A DNA stretch of 36,290 nt from positions 1 to 36,290 of the forward strand of contig CACYCR010000181.1 of assembly GCA_902772935.1 (NCBI GenBank). Direction: 5' to 3'. This document shows positions 1 to 6,357 of this stretch, one piece after another. How positions within the stretch are numbered: the stretch's first letter is position 1; each line of letters starts with the position of its first letter. The notes under the pieces were generated by a model. That model was not told the DNA's origin, did no database searches, and saw only the letters and a list, made by a program, of their open reading frames with translations. The position numbers were made by a program, and so were the translations under genes. This DNA comes from Oscillospiraceae bacterium (GTDB lineage: Bacteria > Bacillota > Clostridia > Oscillospirales > Acutalibacteraceae).

Positions 1-310
1 CCGCTGTTCCAAGTATGGTTTGCTTTTTCAACATGGCTGCTGTCGCGGGAACACACGCGCTGATGCTGGGTGTCATTCAGCTTTGTCCATGCGCCGTAGC
101 TGTGGCCGAGGGCGGCGATGGTTTCTGTTTTAGTAGCGTTGCAGACCGTGCAGGTGTAGGTTTTTGTACCGGTTGCGCTGCAGGTTGCTGCCTTTGTCAC
201 AGTGCCGTTGTTCCAAGTGTGGTTTGCCTTTTCTACATGACTGCTGTCACGAGAACAAACACGCTGATGCTGCGTATCATTCAATCTTGTCCATGCACCA
301 AAGCTGTGGT
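1..310 (-). repeat. Tandem 204-bp coding repeat (68 residues)
   Basis: Bases 1-106 and 205-310 are close copies offset by 204 bp. Each encodes a unit with HSxGAWT, NDTQHQRVCSRDSSHVEKA, HTWN and a TCTVCNATKTE segment. The array continues past the left edge, so the copy number is unknown. Such near-identical repeats can expand or contract by recombination and also break assemblies. Confidence 0.85.
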
Positions 311-1505
311 TAACAACTTCAACTTTCACTTTGCCCGAACGACACCAGTTTCCATCCAAATACCCAACTGCATTAACATAGTACGTTCCGGCATTTTCAA
401 AATAGGTCGAAAAAGTGGTTGAACTGGTGGAGTCCGGTGAATAATATACGGTTCCATTTTTGGAAAACTCAAATTGTACCTCTTCGCAGAGTGTCAGACC
501 GAAATAAGTAAAAGTAATTGATTCACCAACGCAAACAGTGTTCTTATTGTCACAAATTTCTGGATTCAAAACTGTGACTTTTATTTTTCCTGAGTTATAC
601 CACTCACCATTGTATAATCCGCGTACAAAAATATAATAGGTCCCGGTTGCTTCAAAATATGTTTTGAAAGTTGTAGAAGAAGTAGAATCTGCTCGATAAT
701 ATACTTCTCCGTTCTTTTCAAAACAAAACTCAACCTTGCTGCACTCGGTTAATCCGGAATACCAAAAAGTTATGTTTTCTCCAACAACTACAGCATTTTT
801 ATCATCGCCAACAACTGGTGTTGGAGTGTAGGTCGGTGTGCCGGGGATATTTGAACCACTATACGGGGGAACCGGCGTTGAATTACGATAGTAATACTCT
901 CCGCTTTTCTTGTAATACGTGTCAATAACGTCAACAACAAACTGATCATCGTTGTAGGTTGCATTGTTGCTTCTGACATTCTGCTGATAATAAATTTGAT
1001 CTGCGTATTTATTCCAAAAGACTTCTTTCCACGGATCGCCGCCTGACCATTCAAAATGTAAATGTGTTCCAGATGAGTCTCCGGTACTTCCCATCACACC
1101 GATGTACTGACCCTTTGAAACTGTTTGATTCACGCTAACCGCTCTAGATGCCAAATGTCCATACAGCGTTTTGTCACCGTTGTTGTGTTGAATTACAATA
1201 TAATTGCCAAAGCCGTTGGTAGAACTATATTCAGAAGTGACAACGGTTCCGCTCTCAGCAGCAAGGATGTTGCCGCTTCCGCTGATGTCAATTGCATGCT
1301 GATATCCCCATCGTGTTCCATGCTGACTTCCGGTTTTGTAATAATATAATGTGAAAACAGCCCAACAGCTTTCACAGGGCCAAGATAAATCTAAGCTTGC
1401 CGCTTTTGCTTTTATTCCAATATCGCTCAAATTCGCCACCGGCACAACACCCAACAGCATCACCACGGCGAGCAGTACCGCAAAAAACCTTTTGGTTTGT
1501 TTCAT
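1..1505 (-). CDS. Secreted M23-family peptidase with tandem repeats, 3' end cut off by the window
   Basis: The frame is open from ATG 1505 to the left edge (501 codons). AGGAGG lies at 1514-1519. Residues 1-36 form a signal peptide (KRFFAVLLAVVMLLG). Residues 60-155 resemble a LytM/M23 zinc endopeptidase, with YGHL (His117) and GTHLHFE (His148, His150). M23 enzymes cut peptidoglycan cross-bridges outside the cell. The first ligand motif is odd: it reads QHAID, so His70 sits two rather than three residues before Asp73, or Gln69 replaces the usual His. A Pro/Thr linker follows, then two similar units of about 80 residues sharing DSTSSTTF and SGKxKV, then at least two copies of a 68-residue Cys repeat with CTVC, related to the repeats of the secreted protein at 6358-8511. 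Role in wall remodelling or lysis is inferred. Confidence 0.85.
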   Translation of the reverse strand, partial: MKQTKRFFAVLLAVVMLLGVVPVANLSDIGIKAKAASLDLSWPCESCWAVFTLYYYKTGSQHGTRWGYQHAIDISGSGNILAAESGTVVTSEYSSTNGFGNYIVIQHNNGDKTLYGHLASRAVSVNQTVSKGQYIGVMGSTGDSSGTHLHFEWSGGDPWKEVFWNKYADQIYYQQNVRSNNATYNDDQFVVDVIDTYYKKSGEYYYRNSTPVPPYSGSNIPGTPTYTPTPVVGDDKNAVVVGENITFWYSGLTECSKVEFCFEKNGEVYYRADSTSSTTFKTYFEATGTYYIFVRGLYNGEWYNSGKIKVTVLNPEICDNKNTVCVGESITFTYFGLTLCEEVQFEFSKNGTVYYSPDSTSSTTFSTYFENAGTYYVNAVGYLDGNWCRSGKVKVEVVNHSFGAWTRLNDTQHQRVCSRDSSHVEKANHTWNNGTVTKAATCSATGTKTYTCTVCNATKTETIAALGHSYGAWTKLNDTQHQRVCSRDSSHVEKANHTWNS

Positions 1506-1538
1506 GAATTTTTCCTCCTCTTAATTGTGTTTGGTAGT

Positions 1539-1567
1539 ATTTTATCCTGCTTTATACGAATTGTCAA
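1539..1567 (-). promoter_or_regulatory. Sigma-A promoter of the M23 gene
   Basis: On the minus strand, TTGACA (1567-1562), a 17-bp spacer and TAAAAT (1544-1539). This is near-consensus and lies 33 bp before the start codon. Confidence 0.85.
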
Positions 1568-1614
1568 TGCTCCCTGTGGAAATGTGCTACTCTAAACAAA
1601 AAAGGATGAAATGT

Positions 1615-1782
1615 ATGAAACCGCTCAAAGAAAAAGTCAGCATCACCCTTGATGAAGATATCGTGAAACGCATCCGGGAACTGGCCGAACAGGATGACCG
1701 TTCCTTTTCTCAATATATCAACAAGGTCTTGAAAGACTACCTCTCAAAACAAAAAAATAACTTCTTTGAGATCATTCCGTAA
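1615..1782 (+). CDS. Ribbon-helix-helix (CopG/Arc-like) DNA-binding protein, 55 aa
   Basis: The segment KVSITLDEDIVKRIRELAEQDDRSFSQYINKVLKDYL is cited here only by its ends: a beta strand KVSITLD, then two helices. This is the standard ribbon-helix-helix fold, which dimerises and binds operators with its strand pair. I chose ATG 1615 because AAAGGATG lies at a good distance; ATG 1606 directly abuts that site. It runs divergently from the M23 gene and stands alone: no toxin gene follows, so an antitoxin role is unsupported. A small autoregulated repressor is plausible. Its target could include the shared intergenic region, but that is inference. Confidence 0.75.
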   Translation: MKPLKEKVSITLDEDIVKRIRELAEQDDRSFSQYINKVLKDYLSKQKNNFFEIIP

Positions 1783-1792
1783 TATATGCAAA

Positions 1793-1822
1793 AAAGCCAC
1801 CCCAACCGGAGCGGCTTTCATT
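1793..1822. terminator. Possible bidirectional terminator
   Basis: AAAGCC (1793-1798) pairs with GGCTTT (1813-1818), with further weak C/G pairing inside. It lies between the convergent ends of the ribbon-helix-helix gene and the EF-G-like gene. A-rich and T-rich flanks allow use in both directions. Confidence 0.55.
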
Positions 1823-1838
1823 ATTGTATGTTGTCGGC

Positions 1839-3908
1839 TTATTCTTCCGCCAGTGCTTTCGCTTCTTCAATGACCTTCTGTGCCACATTGCCCGGCGCGT
1901 CTTCATAACGCGCAAAGGTCAGCGTGAAGTAACCGCGGCCTGCGGTCACGCTGCGCAGCATTGTGGAGAAGTCGCCCATTTCAGCCATCGGCACTTCGGC
2001 AACCAGTTCCTGCATCTTCGGCTCATCCGCAGCGCCCATACCGAGCACACGGCCGCGACGCTTCGTGACGTCGCCCATGATGTCGCCGAGGTTGGCGTCG
2101 GGAATGTAAACCTTCAGCTCGCCGATCGGCTCAAGGATGACCGGGTTCGCCTGCGCCATACCGTTCTTGTACGCAATCTTTGCTGCGGTACGGAACGCCA
2201 TATCGTTGGAATCGACCGGGTGATAGGAACCGTCATACAGCACAGCCTTCAGACCGACAACCGGATAACCGGCAAGCGGGCCCTTCTGGATCGCTTCCTG
2301 CAAGCCCTTTTCAACGGCCGGGAAGTAGTTCTTCGGCACGCTGCCGCCGACAACTTCGGTTTCGAAGATCAGCTCGTCGCCGTCATGCGGCTCAAAGCGA
2401 ATCCAAACATCACCGAACTGACCGGAACCGCCGGACTGTTTCTTGTGACGGCCCTGGACCTGGCAGGACTTGCGGATGGTTTCACGGTACGCAACGCGCG
2501 GGATCTTGAGATCGATCTCCACGCCGAATTTTGCCTTCAGTTTTGCAAGCACGATGTCAAGGTGCTGCTCGCCAAGACCGGAGAGAATCATTTCGCGGGT
2601 CTCTTCATTGGTGGAGAACACAACCGTCGGATCTTCGCCCATGATGCGGCGCAGACCGGCTGCAACCTTGTCTTCTTCGCCCTTCTTCTTCACGACGATC
2701 GCCATGGAAAGCGACGGTGCCGGGAATTTCACCGGAGCAAGGTTCACGACCTTCTTCGGATCGCAGATCGTGTCGCCGGTATCCAGAGAGTTCAGCTTCG
2801 TCAGCACGCCGATGTCGCCGGCGCCGATGACAGAGATGTCTTCCTGTTTGTTGCCGCGGACGGAGATGATCTTACCCATGCGCTCGCTGCTGCCGGTGCG
2901 GGCAACGTACGCCGGAACGTCCGCCGTGATCTTGCCGGAAACGACCTTGACAAAGGACATCTTGCCGACGAACGGGTCGGCAACCGTCTTGAAGCAGATC
3001 GCCGCAAGCGGGCCGTTCGGGTCGCATTTCACTTCAACATCGTTATCGTCGTCATCTTTTGCAGTCTCGCCGCCGGCCTGCAGCGGGTTGGGTGCGGAGA
3101 AAACGATTGCGTCAAGCAGCAGATCCACGCCGTCGGTCGTCAGACCGGCGCAGGCGTATACCGGATAAATCTCGCCGCTCTCAACGCCCTTGGTCAGACC
3201 GTCGATGATCTCTTCCTTCGTCAGCTCTTCGCCGTCGAAGTATTTCATCATGAGATCGTCGTCCACGGAAGCGACAGCCTCCATGAGCACTTCCTTCATT
3301 TCGTCGAAGTGCGCGTCGGACGGCATATCGACCGGCGTTGCTTTGCCGTTCTTGTAGGAGAATGCCTTGCCGGAGCAAAGGTTCACGTACGAAGCGACCT
3401 TACCGCCTTCCATATGCGGAACAACGACCGGGCAAAGCTTGGAGCCGATCTCTTCCTTGAGGGCTTCAAAGGTCTTATAGAAATCGCGGTTTTCCGCGTC
3501 GCATTTTGTCACAGCGAAGAACTTCGCAATGCCTCTTGCATCTGCAGCCTTGATGGCTTTTTCCGCACCGACGTCAAGGCCGGAGCCTGCGCTCGTCACG
3601 ATCAGGGCGCACTCCGCAGCGCGCATTGCCTCATAAACGCCGCCTTCGAAGTCGAATTTGCCGGGCGCGTCAAGCAGGTTGATTTTCGTGTCTCTCCATT
3701 CCAGAGAAGCAAACGCCGTCGACAGCGAGCACTGACGCTTTTTCTCTTCCGCGTCAAAGTCCATGACGGTATTGCCGTCGCTGACCTTGCCGAGACGATC
3801 GGTCGCTTTCGCGAGGAAGAGCATAGCTTCCGCCAGTGTGGTTTTGCCTTTTCCGGTATGGCCGGCAATGGCGATGTTTCTGATATTTTTCGCATCGTAA
3901 GATTTCAA
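1839..3908 (-). CDS. EF-G-like translation-factor GTPase paralogue (FusA2 type), 689 aa
   Basis: Full-length EF-G architecture. The P-loop is AGHTGKGKTT (15-24), G3 is DAPGK (80-84) and G4 is TKCD (134-137). EF-G domains II-V follow (RxGRVLGM and GYFTLTF near the C terminus). The start is TTG 3908, with AGGAGG at 3917-3922, 8 nt upstream. Canonical EF-G has DTPGH in G3, where the His activates water for GTP hydrolysis; here it is Lys84. The switch-I region (RQCSLST) also departs from the usual RGITITS. It is therefore a divergent paralogue, not the housekeeping fusA, and no rpsL/rpsG/tuf neighbours are present. It is probably ribosome-binding. No tetracycline-resistance role can be assigned. 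Confidence 0.88.
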   Translation of the reverse strand: MKSYDAKNIRNIAIAGHTGKGKTTLAEAMLFLAKATDRLGKVSDGNTVMDFDAEEKKRQCSLSTAFASLEWRDTKINLLDAPGKFDFEGGVYEAMRAAECALIVTSAGSGLDVGAEKAIKAADARGIAKFFAVTKCDAENRDFYKTFEALKEEIGSKLCPVVVPHMEGGKVASYVNLCSGKAFSYKNGKATPVDMPSDAHFDEMKEVLMEAVASVDDDLMMKYFDGEELTKEEIIDGLTKGVESGEIYPVYACAGLTTDGVDLLLDAIVFSAPNPLQAGGETAKDDDDNDVEVKCDPNGPLAAICFKTVADPFVGKMSFVKVVSGKITADVPAYVARTGSSERMGKIISVRGNKQEDISVIGAGDIGVLTKLNSLDTGDTICDPKKVVNLAPVKFPAPSLSMAIVVKKKGEEDKVAAGLRRIMGEDPTVVFSTNEETREMILSGLGEQHLDIVLAKLKAKFGVEIDLKIPRVAYRETIRKSCQVQGRHKKQSGGSGQFGDVWIRFEPHDGDELIFETEVVGGSVPKNYFPAVEKGLQEAIQKGPLAGYPVVGLKAVLYDGSYHPVDSNDMAFRTAAKIAYKNGMAQANPVILEPIGELKVYIPDANLGDIMGDVTKRRGRVLGMGAADEPKMQELVAEVPMAEMGDFSTMLRSVTAGRGYFTLTFARYEDAPGNVAQKVIEEAKALAEE

Positions 3909-3943
3909 AACAGTATCCTCCTTGATTTAAAGCTAACATTGTT

Positions 3944-3972
3944 ATTTTATCATACCTGACAAAAAACTTCAA
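3944..3972 (-). promoter_or_regulatory. Sigma-A promoter of the EF-G-like gene
   Basis: TTGAAG (3972-3967), a 17-bp spacer and TAAAAT (3949-3944) on the minus strand, just before the TTG start and its AGGAGG site. Confidence 0.7.
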
Positions 3973-4047
3973 ACTGATTTATTACTAATTTTGTGCAACT
4001 TTTTTTGTATATATTGAATAGTGCGATGGAAAGCGGAGATCTCTATT

Positions 4048-5694
4048 TCAAAGTAAGTTAATTGTTTTTAACTTCTTGTCGATCCTTTTCAACCTGTTGT
4101 TTCTTACCGACCCTTCGGGACCATGATAACCGCCATCATAAAGAATGCTTCCATCACGGCAAATCCCAACTAGGACACCATAATCTCCTACAATCTCTAT
4201 TATATCAGTCCACCTAATTTCAAGAGTTGGATCATATTGATATTTTCTAAAAAGACTATACTTAGAATCATTGTAATCATCATTCAAATAATACTGAACT
4301 CGTCCGTCTTCCGTCAACACGGCTGTGCCATCCCTTCGCGCAGCAATTTGTTTGACGTTGTGTAATACCGAAGTGTATTCACCATAACGTGAATAAAATG
4401 ACCCATATGCATTCCCATTCTTCCCAAGGAAAACGTTGTCGCTAATTTCAATAATTTTCTCTCGTGTTGAAATTTCAGTTGCCTCGTCATGGTCTAGATC
4501 ATATTGTTGAACAACACCATCCGAACGAAGAGCATAAATCCGTTCCTCGCAAGCCACAATTGATGTAACCTGCGTCATGGCTGAAATCCATTTTTTAAAT
4601 TGTTTGTTTTTCTTATTCTCTTCTCGCTTTTTACTTCTTATATCATCATTTAAAAAACTATCTAAATCATCTAAATCAAAAATTTCGCTTTCATCTGATC
4701 CAACACGTTTACCAATAAGGTCATACGCTTGTCCTGCAAAAAGCACGCGCCCCTCAAAAGTGATTCCAAATGTCATGTTGCGGCCAGCAAAAATAGACTT
4801 TATTCTTTTCCATTTATCCACCTTACATTGCCCGTATTCATTAGATCCGGCAGCAACAACGGTTCCGTCTTTCTTCAGGCCAACCACATGCTTGTTATGA
4901 CCCTTTCCAGCAGCAACCATTACTATATTATTCCATGCTTCCACTTCGTCTTTTAAGTCTCCATAAACAGCTCCTACCACAATTGGCCGTTTGTTCCTTG
5001 GCAAAAATATAAGTAACTCGCTCAAAAATCCCCCAATCGCGACCCGATTCTTTCTTTCATCTAGCAAAAAGGTCGCTGCCGCCCTTGTTTTATTCACTTG
5101 TATTTTCGCTGGCACCGGTGGTGTTTCTTCTTGTATTCCCGATTTTGAGTTTTCGTTCTTTTCTTTTTTTACTTCTGAAACAACTGTAGGTTCTTTTCGC
5201 TCCCTCGTTTCTTCTGCAGAGTTTTCCTCGTCTGTAGGTGTCTGAAAATCTCCCTTTTTCTGTAGAGCAGCCTGTTGTTCTGCTTTTGTATCCATCATCA
5301 CATGATGCCGAACGCTTTGAATGATCTTGCCGATCTCTTCCGATCTTTCATCAATCTTCAGAACGGGAACCATTTGACAGTCATGCAAATACAGTTTCAT
5401 GCTGCTGTTCAATTCAACATCTTCCACTTTTACGGGAATGATTGCTTTCCCATTGGAGATTGCAATGCCGATTTCTTTTTTTACCCAAGGAGACTCCTGC
5501 GCATTATTTGTCAACATCAAAACCAGACACGAACATCCGGCAAGTGCATCAAACAACACTTCGGCATATTCGCTTCCTGGGGGAATATCACCCGGCGCCA
5601 TCCAGGTCTCAATGCCCTTTGCGTTGAGCAGATTGCGCATGGCGTCTGCGGACGCCTGATTCTTTGAACTGTAGCTGATAAATGCGTATCCCAT
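4048..5694 (-). CDS. TIR-domain protein with RCC1-like C-terminal repeats, 548 aa
   Basis: Residues 1-135 are a TIR domain: strand AFISYSS, a BB-loop region GDIPPGSEY, and SPWVKKEIGIAISNGKAIIPV split over 68-88. Glu74 aligns with the catalytic Glu of NAD-cleaving TIR enzymes such as SARM1 (WVHKE). Residues 136-200 are a charged linker. From about 240 on there are RCC1-like propeller units, e.g. VVGLKKDGTVVAAGSNEYGQ (271-290), a second at 300-322, and weaker ones with DGVV, DGTAVLTEDGRV and CRDGSILYDG. A Lys/Glu-rich stretch (340-365) interrupts them. The start has GAGGAAG 8 nt upstream. The gene is visibly AT-richer than its neighbours, suggesting transfer. No signal peptide, so it is probably cytoplasmic. 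A sensor (propeller) and effector (TIR NADase) in phage defence is inference. Confidence 0.82.
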   Translation of the reverse strand: MGYAFISYSSKNQASADAMRNLLNAKGIETWMAPGDIPPGSEYAEVLFDALAGCSCLVLMLTNNAQESPWVKKEIGIAISNGKAIIPVKVEDVELNSSMKLYLHDCQMVPVLKIDERSEEIGKIIQSVRHHVMMDTKAEQQAALQKKGDFQTPTDEENSAEETRERKEPTVVSEVKKEKNENSKSGIQEETPPVPAKIQVNKTRAAATFLLDERKNRVAIGGFLSELLIFLPRNKRPIVVGAVYGDLKDEVEAWNNIVMVAAGKGHNKHVVGLKKDGTVVAAGSNEYGQCKVDKWKRIKSIFAGRNMTFGITFEGRVLFAGQAYDLIGKRVGSDESEIFDLDDLDSFLNDDIRSKKREENKKNKQFKKWISAMTQVTSIVACEERIYALRSDGVVQQYDLDHDEATEISTREKIIEISDNVFLGKNGNAYGSFYSRYGEYTSVLHNVKQIAARRDGTAVLTEDGRVQYYLNDDYNDSKYSLFRKYQYDPTLEIRWTDIIEIVGDYGVLVGICRDGSILYDGGYHGPEGSVRNNRLKRIDKKLKTINLL

Positions 5695-5724
5695 ATCATC
5701 ATCTTCCTCGCTGTAGTTAGCATC

Positions 5725-5753
5725 ACTGTATCATATTTTGTCGAAAAATGCAA
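5725..5753 (-). promoter_or_regulatory. Candidate sigma-A promoter of the TIR-RCC1 gene
   Basis: TTGCAT (5753-5748), 17 bp, TACAGT (5730-5725) on the minus strand, 30 bp before the start codon. Both hexamers match consensus moderately. Confidence 0.6.
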
Positions 5754-5841
5754 GTGCGTCTTCATCCAACGAATCACAACACGGGAACGCTTTCATATTT
5801 CTTCTTCCGTCCCTAAAACAATACACGAGTTTTCTTTTGCT

Positions 5842-5963
5842 GCGGAAATCTGACCGGAACCAAAGATAGATTTGCGCGACAGATTTTTGTTCTGCAAGGC
5901 AGAGGACGCAGGCGGGCTGGCGCCCGACAAGGACGATAACACCGCAGGGCGGAAATCTGACCG
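5842..5963 (+). ncRNA. Candidate structured RNA with two alternative pairings
   Basis: In plus-strand RNA, bases 5880-5895 pair with 5944-5959 over 16 consecutive positions. Four of these are G-U, so the helix only works as plus-strand RNA. The 48-nt loop holds a further hairpin, CGGGC-TGGC-GCCCG. The sequence GCGGAAATCTGACCG of the 3' arm is repeated exactly at 5842-5856, so the central segment could instead pair upstream over 11 positions. This layout resembles an attenuator or switch. No convincing gene is read from it: a 61-codon frame at 5872-6057 crosses the structure and a palindrome and looks accidental. I do not recognise the family. It lies upstream of and divergent to the TIR gene. 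Confidence 0.45.
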
Positions 5964-5999
5964 CAAAGATGCTTCGGGCCTCGGTCGGATTTTCGCAAG

Positions 6000-6298
6000 C
6001 TTTTCTTTTTTCGAAAAGAAAAGTAAGGCAGCGCAGCGAGCGAAAAAACGAAAGTAAAAATGGTTCTAATAAAATAAGGTTATTGAAGTATTAAACAATT
6101 GATTCCCTTTTTTCTGTTACTTTTTCTTTTCAAAGAAAAAGTAACCAAAAAGAAATGATGTCGGGCTGCGTGGCGCGTTTCTGAAACGGTACACCGCTTT
6201 TCTTTTTCCGAAAAGAAAAGTAAGAGAGAGCAGCCCATTGGCCGCTCTCCCGTGTTTTCGGTTGATTCCCGTTCCTTTTCTTTCGGAAGAAAAGGAAC
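6000..6298. repeat. Cluster of four REP-like palindromes
   Basis: Four perfect hairpins of one family: 6000-6023 (CTTTTCTTTT, loop TTCG), 6116-6145 (14-bp arms GTTACTTTTTCTTT, loop TC), 6197-6220 (CTTTTCTTTT, loop TCCG) and 6271-6298 (GTTCCTTTTCTT, loop TCGG). The second and fourth are followed by AAAAAGAAA/AAAAGAAAC and, further on, by TGAAACGGTnnnCCGCTT (6182-6199 and 6335-6352). The repeated unit is therefore longer than the hairpin. No transposase or RAYT gene is nearby. The hairpins may also end transcription from the flanking minus-strand gene. Confidence 0.7.
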
Positions 6299-6357
6299 CG
6301 AAAAGAAACGCTGTCGTGTTTCTTCTTCCGTTGTTGAAACGGTTTGCCGCTTCGTTT

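Larger units (their letters stand above)
5695..6357. other. 663-bp intergenic stretch without a supported gene
   Basis: Between the 5' end of the TIR-RCC1 gene and the 3' end of the Cys-rich gene. It holds the TIR promoter, the candidate structured RNA at 5842-5963, and four palindromic elements at 6000-6298. Open frames here are short, have no ribosome site and run through the repeats. Confidence 0.7.

Noticed and set aside
1824-3959. A 711-codon plus-strand open frame
   Set aside because: Antisense to the EF-G-like gene and without a ribosome site or family features.
5872-6057. 61-codon plus-strand frame
   Set aside because: It has no ribosome site and runs through an RNA-like helix and a REP-like palindrome.
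6000-6300. Possible CRISPR array
   Set aside because: Repeats are palindromes with irregular spacing and differing ends, there are no unique spacers of constant size, and no cas genes are present.
4048-6357. Retron with TIR effector
   Set aside because: A structured RNA candidate and a TIR gene are adjacent, but no reverse transcriptase is in the window.
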